From Bradyrhizobium sp. AUGA SZCCT0158 (GTDB taxonomy: Bacteria; Pseudomonadota; Alphaproteobacteria; Rhizobiales; Xanthobacteraceae): DNA of 64,000 bases. Where the stretch lies: positions 1 to 64,000 of the forward strand of contig NZ_JAFCME010000013.1 in the NCBI RefSeq assembly GCF_018130065.1. Reading direction: 5' to 3'. Both the position numbers and the translations under genes were made by a program. The notes beneath the pieces are model-generated. The model saw only the letters and a list, made by a program, of their open reading frames with translations. It was not told the origin of the DNA and did no database searches. Positions 41,144-49,629 of the stretch are shown piece by piece. Every line of letters begins with the position of its first letter. Within the stretch, counting starts at the first letter, position 1.

Positions 41144-41947
41144 ATGTACGAATTCAAATATCATCGCCCCGCGACCGTGCGTCAGGCCGCCAATCTCCTG
41201 GTGAAGAACGAAGACGCCAAGGTGATCGCCGGCGGCCACACGCTGGTGCCGGTCATGAAGCAGCGGCTCGCGAGCCCGCCGCATCTGGTCGATCTCTCCC
41301 ATATCGATGGCCTCGACGGCATCGAGATGAAGGGCCGTTCGCTGGTGATCGGCGCCACCGCCAGGCACGCCGCGGTCGCCACATCGGCCGTCGTCGGCGA
41401 AGCCATTCCGGCGCTGGCCGAACTCGCCGGTATGATCGGCGATCCTGCGGTGCGCCACAAAGGCACCATCGGCGGCTCACTCGCCAACAACGATCCGACC
41501 GCGGATTATCCCGCAGCCGTTCTGGCGCTCGGCGCCACCATCGTCACCAACAAGCGCCGGCTGAAGGCCGAAGAATTCTTCCAGGGCCTGTTCACGACGG
41601 CGCTCGAGAGCGACGAGATCATCACCAAGGTGATGTTCCCGGTGCCGAAGAAGGCGGCCTATATCAAATTCCGCAACCAGGCCTCGCGCTACGCGTTGGT
41701 CGGTGTGTTCGTCGCCAAGCGTCCGTCGGATGTCCGCGTCGCCGTCACCGGTGCCGGTTCGGACGGCGTATTCCGCGCCGAATCGTTCGAAGAGGCGTTG
41801 AAGAAGCGCTTCTCGCACAAGGTGCTCGATGGCGTTTCCGTTCCGGCCGAAGGGCTGAACAGCGACCTGCACGGCAGCGCCGAGTATCGCGCGCATCTGA
41901 TCGGCGTACTGACGCGCCGCGCCGTCGAAGCCGCGACGGCGAAGTAA
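41144..41947 (+). CDS. coxM: CO dehydrogenase-type FAD-binding subunit
   Basis: 267-residue medium subunit of molybdenum hydroxylases, FAD-binding (PCMH) fold. Motifs FKYHRPATVRQAANLL, AGGHTLVP (pyrophosphate loop), IGDPAVRHKGTIGGSLANND, then the CO_deh_flav_C domain (about 165-260). ATG at 41144. It receives electrons from coxS. The cognate catalytic subunit is absent from the window, so the partner must be encoded elsewhere or be lost. Confidence 0.9.
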   Translation: MYEFKYHRPATVRQAANLLVKNEDAKVIAGGHTLVPVMKQRLASPPHLVDLSHIDGLDGIEMKGRSLVIGATARHAAVATSAVVGEAIPALAELAGMIGDPAVRHKGTIGGSLANNDPTADYPAAVLALGATIVTNKRRLKAEEFFQGLFTTALESDEIITKVMFPVPKKAAYIKFRNQASRYALVGVFVAKRPSDVRVAVTGAGSDGVFRAESFEEALKKRFSHKVLDGVSVPAEGLNSDLHGSAEYRAHLIGVLTRRAVEAATAK

Positions 41948-41984
41948 GTTTGCCGTTTCCCGGCTCAGCAAGATTGGCTTTGTC

Positions 41985-42890
41985 ATGAGTGCATCGGCGC
42001 TACCGAAATCCGTCGATGCGATGCAGGAGTTGCTGACCTCGCGCGGCTATCTCGCCGAGCGGTCGCTGGCGACGGTGACCTATCTGTCGCTGCGGATGGG
42101 CCGACCGCTGTTCCTCGAAGGCGAGGCCGGCGTCGGCAAGACCGAAATCGCAAAGGTGCTGTCGGCCGCCCTTGGCCGCAAGCTGATCCGTCTGCAGTGC
42201 TACGAAGGCCTCGACGTTGCCTCCGCGGTCTACGAGTGGAACAGCGCAGCGCAGATGATCGCGATCCGGCTCGCGGAAGCCGGCGGCGACACTGACCGCG
42301 ACCAGCTTTCCAGCGATATTTTCGCCGAGCGCTTCCTGATCAAGCGGCCGCTGCTGCAGGCGCTGGAGCCCGATGTGGCCGGCGCGCCGGTGTTGTTGAT
42401 CGACGAACTCGACCGCGCCGACGAGGCGTTCGAGGCGTACCTTCTGGAAATCCTCTCGGACTTCCAGGTGACGATTCCCGAATTCGGCACCGTGAAGGCG
42501 CCGCAAGCGCCGATCGTGATCATCACCTCGAACCGCACCCGCGAAATCCACGACGCGCTGAAGCGCCGCTGCCTCTATCATTGGGTGGATTATCCCAATG
42601 CCGAGCGCGAGCTGGCGATCGTCAAATCGCGCGTGCCGGATATCTCCGCAAAGCTCTCGCAGCAGGTGGTGCGCTTCGTGCAGGCGCTGCGCGATCAGGA
42701 TTTCTACAAGTCGCCCGGCGTCGCCGAGACCATCGACTGGGCCACCGCGCTGACCGAACTCGACGCCCGCTCGCTGACGCCGCAAGTCGTCGGCGACACG
42801 CTGGGCGCGCTCCTGAAATACCAGGACGACATCGCGCGGATGCAGGGCGACACGCTGCAAAAGGTTTTGAAGGAAGCGACGAGCGACTAG
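41985..42890 (+). CDS. coxD: CoxD-like MoxR AAA+ ATPase
   Basis: 301-residue AAA+ ATPase of the MoxR/CoxD group, a chaperone needed to build the CuSMo active site of CO dehydrogenase. Walker A GEAGVGKTE, Walker B LLIDELDRADE, sensor 1 IITSNRTRE and an arginine-finger-like segment in the lid. Works with a von Willebrand domain partner, here the next gene (coxE). Confidence 0.9.
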   Translation: MSASALPKSVDAMQELLTSRGYLAERSLATVTYLSLRMGRPLFLEGEAGVGKTEIAKVLSAALGRKLIRLQCYEGLDVASAVYEWNSAAQMIAIRLAEAGGDTDRDQLSSDIFAERFLIKRPLLQALEPDVAGAPVLLIDELDRADEAFEAYLLEILSDFQVTIPEFGTVKAPQAPIVIITSNRTREIHDALKRRCLYHWVDYPNAERELAIVKSRVPDISAKLSQQVVRFVQALRDQDFYKSPGVAETIDWATALTELDARSLTPQVVGDTLGALLKYQDDIARMQGDTLQKVLKEATSD

Positions 42891-42891
42891 C

Positions 42892-42996
42892 CGTCATTCC
42901 GGGGCACGCAAAGCGTGAACCCGCAATCCATTCGCCAGCACGCACGCTGCTCAATGGATTCCGGGCTCGCGCCAAGGGGCACGCCCCGGAATGACG
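42892..42996. repeat. REP-like hairpin repeat
   Basis: GTCATTCCGGGGCACGC at the left and GGGGCACGCCCCGGAATGAC at the right. Sits between coxD and coxE. Resembles the elements at 47512 and 53271. Confidence 0.8.
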
Positions 42997-43011
42997 ATAG
43001 AGATTGGTTCC

Positions 43012-44217
43012 ATGACAACCATCGATCACCTCAACCCGCCCACCGGCCAAATGGCCGACAACGTCGTCGGCTTTGCCCGCGCGCTGCGCGCGGCCGGGGT
43101 TCCGGTCGGGCCGGGTGCGGTCATCGATGCGCTCAACGCGCTGCAGGTGATCGAGATCGGCAATCGCGCCGATGTCTACGCCACGCTGGAAGCGATCTTC
43201 GTCAAGCGTCACGAACATGCGCTGATTTTCAAGCAGGCCTTCGACCTGTTCTTCCGCGCCGCCGAAGAGTGGAAGTCGATGCTGGATTCGGTGCCGCTGC
43301 CGGACCATGCCAAGAAAAAGCCGCCGCCGGCCTCGCGGCGTGTGCAGGAGGCTTTGGCGCAACCCTCGATGCGCGAGGAGGCCCCGCAGGCCCAGGAGCA
43401 GGAGCTGCGGCTCTCCGTCTCCGACAAGGAGATCCTGCAGAAGAAAGATTTTGCGCAGATGAGCGCGGCCGAGATCGCCGAAGTGACGCGCGCGATTGCG
43501 GACATGCGATTGCCGCAAGCCGAGCTGCGCACCCGCCGCTATCAGCCGGACGCGCGCGGGCTCAAGCTCGACATGCGCCGGACGCTGCGCGGCTCCTTGC
43601 GCACCGGCGGCGAGATCATCGACATCCGAAAGCTCGGGCGGATCGACAAGCCCGCGCCGATCGTGGCGCTGCTCGATATCTCCGGGTCGATGAGCGAATA
43701 CACCCGCCTGTTCCTGCATTTCCTCCATGCCATCACGGATGCGCGCAAGCGCGTCTCGGTGTTCCTGTTCGGCACCCGCCTGACCAATGTGACGCGCAGC
43801 TTACGGGCACGCGATCCCGACGAGGCGCTGGCGCGCTGCTCGTCCTCGGTCGAGGACTGGGCCGGCGGCACCCGCATTGCCACCTCGCTGCACTCGTTCA
43901 ACAAATTGTGGGGTCGCCGCGTGCTCGGGCAGGGCGCCATCGTGCTCTTGATCTCGGACGGGCTGGAGCGCGAGGCCGACGACAAGCTGGCGTTCGAGAT
44001 GGACCGGCTGCATAGATCTTGCCGCCGCCTGATCTGGCTCAATCCGCTATTGCGCTATGGCGGGTTCGAGGCCAAGGCGCAGGGCATCAAAATGATGCTG
44101 CCGCACGTTGACGAATTCCGCCCGGTGCATAATTTGAGTTCAATGGAAGGGCTGATCGAGGCGCTTTCGGCGCCGCCTCCGCCCCATCATCGCAGCGTGA
44201 TCCGATCGGCAGCTTGA
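43012..44217 (+). CDS. coxE: CoxE-like VWA-domain protein
   Basis: 401-residue protein with a variable N-terminal helical region and a C-terminal von Willebrand A domain (about 215-390). The MIDAS motif DISGSMSEYT is present, with a downstream threonine and Asp (ISDGLERE) for divalent-metal binding. It partners the MoxR ATPase CoxD in CO-dehydrogenase maturation. An ATG at 42991 lies within the repeat, so the ATG at 43012 is preferred. Confidence 0.88.
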   Translation: MTTIDHLNPPTGQMADNVVGFARALRAAGVPVGPGAVIDALNALQVIEIGNRADVYATLEAIFVKRHEHALIFKQAFDLFFRAAEEWKSMLDSVPLPDHAKKKPPPASRRVQEALAQPSMREEAPQAQEQELRLSVSDKEILQKKDFAQMSAAEIAEVTRAIADMRLPQAELRTRRYQPDARGLKLDMRRTLRGSLRTGGEIIDIRKLGRIDKPAPIVALLDISGSMSEYTRLFLHFLHAITDARKRVSVFLFGTRLTNVTRSLRARDPDEALARCSSSVEDWAGGTRIATSLHSFNKLWGRRVLGQGAIVLLISDGLEREADDKLAFEMDRLHRSCRRLIWLNPLLRYGGFEAKAQGIKMMLPHVDEFRPVHNLSSMEGLIEALSAPPPPHHRSVIRSAA

Positions 44218-44230
44218 AACGAGGCCCGCT

Positions 44231-44560
44231 ATGCTCAATCGCGACGAAGACATCCTGCAGGCCGCCGAGGCCTGGCAAAAGGCCGGTCATGGGGTTGCGC
44301 TGGCGACCGTGGTCGAAACCTGGGGCTCGGCGCCGCGCCCGGCCGGCTCCAGCCTGGTCATCAATGACGACGGCACGTTCCTGGGCTCGGTGTCAGGCGG
44401 CTGCGTCGAAGGCGCTGTCGTCACCGAGGCGCTCGACGTGATCGCGAGCGGCCAGCCTAAAATGCTGGAATTCGGCGTGGCCGACGAGACCGCCTGGAAT
44501 GTCGGGCTAAGCTGCGGCGGCACCATCCGTGTCTTCGTCGAGAAGGTAGCGCAGTCGTGA
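44231..44560 (+). CDS. XdhC/CoxI family protein, N-terminal half
   Basis: 109-residue N-terminal XdhC/CoxI domain (LATVVETWGSAPRPAGSSLVI, SGGCVEGAVV, LSCGGTIRVFVE). XdhC proteins bind the molybdenum cofactor and insert it into xanthine dehydrogenase-type enzymes, with sulfuration. The domain that is normally fused is a separate gene next door; the two overlap by four bases. GAGG precedes the ATG. Confidence 0.85.
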   Translation: MLNRDEDILQAAEAWQKAGHGVALATVVETWGSAPRPAGSSLVINDDGTFLGSVSGGCVEGAVVTEALDVIASGQPKMLEFGVADETAWNVGLSCGGTIRVFVEKVAQS

Positions 44561-45261
44561 AGCTCCAAACTCTTTCCGAAGTGAACATCGAGCGCGCCGC
44601 GCGGCGGCCGGTGATCGTGATCACCGATACCGCCAATGGCGACCAGCGCCTCGTCAAGGCAAAAGACATCGCATCCGATCCCCTGCGCGGCGAGCTTTCA
44701 AAGCAATTGCGCATGGGCAAGAGCGGCATGATCGAGGCCGCCGGCAAGAAACTGTTCCTCAACGTCTACGCGCCGACCGCGCGGCTCGTGATCGTCGGCG
44801 CTGTTCATATCAGCCAGGCGCTGGCGCCGCTGGCGCGCTCGCTGGATTACGACGTCACAGTGGTGGATCCGCGCACGGCGTTCGCCAGCCCCGAGCGTTT
44901 TCCGGATGTGCCGCTGATCGCCGAATGGCCGGACGTGGCGCTGCCGCCGCTCAATGTCGATCACTACACCGCGTTCGTCGCGGTCACGCACGATCCCAAG
45001 ATCGACGACCCGGCGCTGCTGCACGCCTTTGCGCGCGACTGCTTCTATATCGGCGCGCTCGGCTCGCGAAAGACCCATGCCAAGCGTGCCGAGCGGCTGA
45101 AGGCGCAGGGCGCCTCCGATACCGACATCGCGCGCATCCATGCGCCGATCGGGCTCAACATCGGCGCAGTGTCGCCGTCCGAGATCGCGGTGTCGATCAT
45201 GGCCGAGATCACCGCCGAGCTGCGGCTGCCGAAGGAAGCTGCAAAAGAGCAGGCGGCATGA
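44557..45261 (+). CDS. XdhC family protein, C-terminal Rossmann half
   Basis: 234-residue protein whose second half is the XdhC Rossmann domain: RLVIVGAVHISQALAPLA, FVAVTHDPKIDDPAL, FYIGALGSRKTHAKR and PIGLNIGAVSPSEIAVSI. GTG start at 44557 overlaps the upstream stop. The pair should make a heteromeric Moco chaperone. Followed by a four-base overlap into the moeA/mocA fusion. Confidence 0.85.
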   Translation: MKLQTLSEVNIERAARRPVIVITDTANGDQRLVKAKDIASDPLRGELSKQLRMGKSGMIEAAGKKLFLNVYAPTARLVIVGAVHISQALAPLARSLDYDVTVVDPRTAFASPERFPDVPLIAEWPDVALPPLNVDHYTAFVAVTHDPKIDDPALLHAFARDCFYIGALGSRKTHAKRAERLKAQGASDTDIARIHAPIGLNIGAVSPSEIAVSIMAEITAELRLPKEAAKEQAA

Positions 45262-46862
45262 AGTTCGGCCCCGCCAGTCCGGCCGACGCGATTGGCGGCG
45301 TCACCGTGCATACGCTGCGCCAGGGCGCCTTGGTGCTCAAGAAAGGCACGACCATTGGTCCCGGCGAAGTCGATGCGCTGGCCAGGGCCGGCGTCAAGGA
45401 AATCGTCGTAGTGCGGTTGGAAGACGGTGACGTCTCCGAAGACGTCGCGGCCGCCAGCATCGCGCAGGCGGTGGCGGGCGAGGGCGTCAATGTCGAGCGT
45501 GCCTTTACCGGCCGTTCCAATCTGTTCGCCGCCCAGGCCGGCGTGCTGGTGGTCGACCGCGCCGCGGTCGACCGCATCAACGGCGTCGATGAAGCCATTA
45601 CCTTTGCAACCCTTGCCGCCTTCAAGCCGGTGGTCGAAGGCGAGATGATCGCGACCGTCAAGCTCATTCCATTCGGCGTCGAAGCGAAACTGCGCGACGC
45701 CGCCGTTGCCGTCGCAGGCAAGGGCGCGCTGCGGATTGCGCCCTATAGCATCAAGCGCGTCGGCGTGGTCTCGACCCTGCTGCCGGGGCTGGCGCCGAAG
45801 GTGATCGAGAAAACGCTGCGCGTCACCGCCGAGCGCCTGGCGCCGGCGGGCGCCAGCATCATCGCCGAGCGGCGCGTACCGCATGACGAGACCGTGCTCG
45901 CCGCCTCGATCAAGGAGTTGCTCGGTCTCGGCGCCGAACTCGTGATCGTTTTCGGCGCATCCGCGATCGCGGACCGCCGCGACGTGATCCCGGCCGCGAT
46001 CACTGAAATCGGCGGCGCGATCGAGCATTTCGGCATGCCGGTCGATCCCGGCAATCTGCTGCTGATCGGCAGCGCCGGCGGCGTGCCGGTATTGGGCGCG
46101 CCGGGCTGCGCGCGCTCGCCGGTCGAGAACGGATTCGACTGGGTGCTCATGCGCCTGCTCGCAGGCCTGAAGGTGACGCGCGCCGAACTCACCGGCATGG
46201 GCGTCGGTGGCCTGTTGATGGAAATCGTCACAAGACCGCAGCCGCGCACCGTTGCCGACACCGAAGCCAGCCGCAACGTCGCGGCCATCGTGCTGGCGGC
46301 GGGACGTTCGACGCGGATGGGCGGACCCAACAAGCTACTCGCCGAACTCGACGGCAACAAGCTGGTGCGGACCGTGACCGAGCACGCGCTGGCCTCGAAG
46401 GCGATGGAGGTGATCGTCGTCACCGGCCATCAGGCCGATCTGGTCGAGCAGGCACTGGCCGGTTTGAGAGTGAAATTCGTGCGCAATCCGGATTTCGCCG
46501 GCGGTCTTGCAAGCTCGGTCAAAGCGGGTATCGCGGCGGTGCCCGCGAATGCCGACGGCGCGCTGGTGTGCCTCGGCGACATGCCGCTGATCGATGCCAA
46601 ACTGATCGACCGGCTGATCGAGGCGTTCGAGCCGGATCGGGGGCATCTGATCGCAGTCCCGGTCAGCGACGGCCGGCGCGGCAATCCGGTGCTGTGGTCG
46701 CGGCGTTTCTTCCGCGAATTGATGACGCTGGATGGCGACGTCGGCGCCCGCCACCTCATCGCCAAGCACGCCGAGGCTGTGGCCGAAGTCCCGGTCGAGG
46801 GCGAAAGCGCGTTTCTCGATATCGACACCCCTCAGGCGCTGGAAGCGGCGCGCAGGTCCTAG
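45258..46862 (+). CDS. Molybdopterin-binding/MocA nucleotidyltransferase fusion
   Basis: 534-residue two-domain enzyme. N-terminal half (about 1-340): MoeA/MogA-like molybdopterin-binding module (GALVLKKGTTIGPGEVDAL, SAGGVPVLGAPGCARSPVENGF). C-terminal half (about 350-530): MobA-like NTP transferase of the MocA type (LAAGRSTRMGGPNKLL, GDMPLID). MocA makes the cytosine dinucleotide form of the cofactor used by molybdenum hydroxylases such as CO dehydrogenase; the fusion would join cofactor handling with cytidylylation. ATG overlaps the xdhC stop (ATGA). Last gene of the cox operon. Confidence 0.9.
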   Translation: MKFGPASPADAIGGVTVHTLRQGALVLKKGTTIGPGEVDALARAGVKEIVVVRLEDGDVSEDVAAASIAQAVAGEGVNVERAFTGRSNLFAAQAGVLVVDRAAVDRINGVDEAITFATLAAFKPVVEGEMIATVKLIPFGVEAKLRDAAVAVAGKGALRIAPYSIKRVGVVSTLLPGLAPKVIEKTLRVTAERLAPAGASIIAERRVPHDETVLAASIKELLGLGAELVIVFGASAIADRRDVIPAAITEIGGAIEHFGMPVDPGNLLLIGSAGGVPVLGAPGCARSPVENGFDWVLMRLLAGLKVTRAELTGMGVGGLLMEIVTRPQPRTVADTEASRNVAAIVLAAGRSTRMGGPNKLLAELDGNKLVRTVTEHALASKAMEVIVVTGHQADLVEQALAGLRVKFVRNPDFAGGLASSVKAGIAAVPANADGALVCLGDMPLIDAKLIDRLIEAFEPDRGHLIAVPVSDGRRGNPVLWSRRFFRELMTLDGDVGARHLIAKHAEAVAEVPVEGESAFLDIDTPQALEAARRS

Positions 46863-46876
46863 CCGAACCCTATCCA

Positions 46877-46999
46877 CGTCGTCCCGGCTTTGAGCCGGGA
46901 CCCATACCGCGTTGTGCTATCGGCTGAAGCAAGGTGGCCGACACCTCCTACAATCACAACCGCCGCGGCGTATGGGTCCCGGCTCAAGGCCGGGACGAC
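46877..46999. repeat. Inverted intergenic repeat
   Basis: Arms CGTCGTCCCGGCTTTGAGCC (continuing GGGACCCATAC, 46877-46907) and the reverse-complement-like 46970-46999 flank a loop of about 60 bases. Same outer theme as 31689-31844. Likely terminates the cox operon. Confidence 0.8.
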
Positions 47000-47097
47000 A
47001 AACCGATAGATCGGTTGTTATCCCACCCCCCGAATTCAACCTTCCGTTCACCAAGTCTCAACTCCCTCCCGGCTAGATTCCGCCCGCTGTCTTGGGG

Positions 47098-47499
47098 ATG
47101 GGGATCTTGATCGTTTCGACCGCTGCCGCGCAGCGCCGCGCGCTGTTTATTCTCGCGCTCACTTTGGTGATCGGCGCGTCGCGTTTCGTCACTGAAAGCT
47201 GGGCGGCCGGCGCGTTGGCGGTCGGCAAATGCGGCGCCTATGGCCAGGCCTATGACTATCCCGCCGAAGAGACCGCGCGTGCCGCCGCGCTGAAGCAATG
47301 CAAGGGCGACTGCACCGCCGTGACCATGAAGCGCGCCTGCGCCGCGTTCGCCATCGACATGGCCAAGCCCTGCGGCGCCCATGGCTATGCCGTGAAACCG
47401 AAGATTTCGAGCTCGCTCAACGCCGCGACCAAGAAGTGCTACGAATTCGGCGGCAAGGAATGCGTGATCCGCGCCTGGGCCTGCGACGCCAAGGGGTAG
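47098..47499 (+). CDS. Secreted DUF4189-like cysteine-rich protein
   Basis: A 133-residue protein with a signal anchor/peptide (MGILIVSTAAAQRRALFILALT region, hydrophobic to about 35, cleavage near SWAAG). A DUF4189-like domain follows with eight cysteines in repeated motifs (CGAYGQAYDYP, CKGDCTAVTMKRAC, CGAHGYAV, CYEFGGKECVIRAWAC). The cysteines probably pair in the periplasm. The ATG at 47098 is preferred to the TTG at 47092. Confidence 0.7.
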   Translation: MGILIVSTAAAQRRALFILALTLVIGASRFVTESWAAGALAVGKCGAYGQAYDYPAEETARAAALKQCKGDCTAVTMKRACAAFAIDMAKPCGAHGYAVKPKISSSLNAATKKCYEFGGKECVIRAWACDAKG

Positions 47500-47511
47500 T
47501 TTTTCACCATC

Positions 47512-47642
47512 GTCATTCCGGGGCGATGCGTTAGCATCGAACTACGATGTGCTATTGCACATCGGAGAATCTCGATATTGCTATCCCGTTATTATTAATC
47601 TCGAGATTCCGGGTTCGTGTCTTCGGCACGCCTCGGAATGAC
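47512..47642. repeat. REP-like hairpin repeat
   Basis: CGTCATTCCGGGGCGATGCG at the left and GGCACGCCTCGGAATGAC at the right, with inner ATCTCGAGATTCCGGG-like arms. It fills the gap before the DUF2000 gene. Confidence 0.75.
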
Positions 47643-47654
47643 CTCGGAGTAGTC

Positions 47655-48065
47655 ATGCAATTCGACACTAAAATCGCGGTCGTGATCCGGACCGATCTTG
47701 AACCGTGGCAGAAGCTCAACGTGGCCTCGTTCCTGGCTGGCGGCATTGCCGCTTCGTTTCCCGAATGCATCGGTGAGCCCTATGGCGACGGCTCTGGCAC
47801 CAAATATCTGTCGCTGATCGGCCAGCCGATCCTGATCTATGGCGCCGATCGCGCCGCGCTGTCGCGCGCGCTCGAACGCGCGCTGGCACGGGACGTGACG
47901 CCTGCGGTCTATACCGAGGACATGTTCAAGACCACGCATGACGCCGCCAACCGCGAAGTGGTGAAAGCGGTGATCCGCGCCGAACTCAATCTCGTGGGGC
48001 TCGCCATGCGCGCCGAGCGCAAGGTGATCGACAAGATCGTCGACGGGCTGAAGTTTCACAGCTAG
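47655..48065 (+). CDS. DUF2000 family protein
   Basis: 136-residue cytosolic protein: MQFDTKIAVVIRTDLEPWQKLNVASFL, CIGEPYGDG, LIGQPILIYGAD and YTEDMFKTTHDAANRE fit DUF2000 (a peptidyl-tRNA-hydrolase-like fold, function unknown). ATG at 47655, just after a repeat. Free-standing. Confidence 0.8.
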   Translation: MQFDTKIAVVIRTDLEPWQKLNVASFLAGGIAASFPECIGEPYGDGSGTKYLSLIGQPILIYGADRAALSRALERALARDVTPAVYTEDMFKTTHDAANREVVKAVIRAELNLVGLAMRAERKVIDKIVDGLKFHS

Positions 48066-48226
48066 GAAGCGTCGAACTTGGAGCGTTGCTGCCAGGCGGA
48101 ATCGCCGGCGCCGCCCCATGCGTCCTTTGGAGAGGATCATCCTCACCTCAGGCCGCTAGGGTACGCCAAACGAGGCCGACCATCTGTGCCGGATTTCACG
48201 GTTCCGGCAAGATGGCTGCGGCCAAT

Positions 48227-49216
48227 TCAGGCCGGCGGCAAACCGAGCGCCTGTCCGGCCTCGATCCAGACCGGCAATTCGCGCTGATACAAGGCGTTGC
48301 TTTCCTTGAAGCCGATCGCCGGTTCGAGCACGAAGGTAGACAGAATTTCCTTCACCTTCGGATCATTATTGGCCGCCACGCAGAGTTCGGACAACCGATC
48401 GACGATCGGCTGCGGCGTCGCCTTCGGCACCGCCCAGCCCGAGAAGCCGCTCACGGTGAAGAATTTCGAGGTCGCGCCGAGTTCAGGCAGCGTCTTGACG
48501 TGCGGGATCGCATCGACCTTCTTAGAATGCACCGCGAACACGACGCCGGCGTTGCTTTGCAGCACGGATTGCGCGGCCGTGTAGCTGCCCATCGCGACGT
48601 CGAGGGTGCCGTCCGCGATGCCCGTCCACATCGGCGCTTCACCCCGGTAGTGGATCGGCTCGATGTTGAGACCATACTGCTTGTTGAGTTCATTGATGGT
48701 GATGTGCGGGGATGAGCCGGCGCTGTAGGTGCCGAAGTTCATCTTGCCGCTCTTGCGCGCGAAAGCGACGAAGTCGTCGAATGTCTTGATGCCGGATTTC
48801 GTGCTCGCGACCAGCAGCAGCCCGGCGCCCGGGATGATGCTGACGAGCGCCAGGTCCTTGTCCATGTCATAGCCGGGGTTCTTCATCATGACCCGGTTCA
48901 TCACGAAGGTCGTCGAGATCGAGCACAGGATGGTGTGGCCATCCGGCTCCGCGCGCGCGACTTCCTGGGCGCCGATCGAACCGGAGGCGCCTGCCTTGTT
49001 TTCGATGACGACGGTCTTGCCCACTTGCCTCGAGATGTAATCGCCGAAGCCGCGCGCCAACAGGTCGGTCTGCCCGCCCGCCGGGTAGCTGCAGACCATC
49101 CGGATTTGCCGCGACGGCCACGCGCCCTGCGCCGACGCCCCGCGCAACAGGAACGGCGCCGCGGCGGCGGCGGTACCGGCAGCGATGAAGTGGCGGCGAT
49201 TGAATTTCGTTGACAT
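48227..49216 (-). CDS. Bug/TctC-family tripartite tricarboxylate-type binding protein
   Basis: 329-residue periplasmic binding protein. The N-terminus carries a twin-arginine signal (RRHFIAAGTAAAAAPFLL). The body matches Bug proteins (IRMVCSYPAGGQTDLLAR, VIENKAGASGSIG, TYSAGSSPH). No TctA/TctB membrane genes are nearby, as is common for Bug proteins, so the ligand is unknown. It has a long leader with a repeat (49444) upstream. Confidence 0.85.
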   Translation of the reverse strand: MSTKFNRRHFIAAGTAAAAAPFLLRGASAQGAWPSRQIRMVCSYPAGGQTDLLARGFGDYISRQVGKTVVIENKAGASGSIGAQEVARAEPDGHTILCSISTTFVMNRVMMKNPGYDMDKDLALVSIIPGAGLLLVASTKSGIKTFDDFVAFARKSGKMNFGTYSAGSSPHITINELNKQYGLNIEPIHYRGEAPMWTGIADGTLDVAMGSYTAAQSVLQSNAGVVFAVHSKKVDAIPHVKTLPELGATSKFFTVSGFSGWAVPKATPQPIVDRLSELCVAANNDPKVKEILSTFVLEPAIGFKESNALYQRELPVWIEAGQALGLPPA

Positions 49217-49443
49217 GATTCCTCCCTGAATTGGCGGAGAGGGTATCGCATCGTCGGGCTTCCGCCATGCGCGAAAGGCGGGACAGATTGGCGCAGCGGC
49301 GTAGTGGTGTGCTTCTTTGCGTGATTAGCGCACGAGCCTGCGGGTGCAGCGTGCACCCGGTATCCCCTGCGCTCTCATCGAGGATGATCGATTGCCAAAA
49401 ATTCGGACATGTCGTGCCGCGAGAAGGCGGACGCACATCCAGT

Positions 49444-49545
49444 TGTCGTCACCCGCGAAGGCGGGTGATCCAGTATTCCAGAGACGTCAGCGATAGAACC
49501 GAGGAGCCGCGGCGTACTGGATACCCCGCATGCGCGGGGTATGAC
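49444..49545. repeat. REP-like hairpin repeat
   Basis: GTCGTCACCCGCGAAGGCGG on the left and GTACTGGATACCCCGCATGC followed by GCGGGGTATGAC on the right, with nested dyads. Confidence 0.7.
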
Positions 49546-49594
49546 GGCGGAGGGGGACTCACGGCGACGTGAAAATGACGGCTTCAATGCGGGA

Positions 49595-49625
49595 TTGACA
49601 ATGACTGACCAGTCAGTCATATATA
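49595..49625 (+). promoter_or_regulatory. Promoter overlapped by TetR operator
   Basis: Consensus -35 TTGACA (49595-49600) is followed directly by the dyad ATGACTGAC-CA-GTCAGTCAT (49601-49620), which runs into the -10 region (CATATATAAA, from about 49618). The palindrome occupies the spacer exactly, as in TetR-type autorepression. The tetR ATG at 49630 lies only 5-7 bases past the -10 region. Confidence 0.7.
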
Positions 49626-49629
49626 AATC

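Larger units (their letters stand above)
49217..49629. other. Intergenic region with repeat and TetR operator
   Basis: About 410 bases between divergent Bug and tetR genes. It contains the REP-like element 49444-49545 and the operator-promoter 49595-49625. The rest has no gene. Confidence 0.6.
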
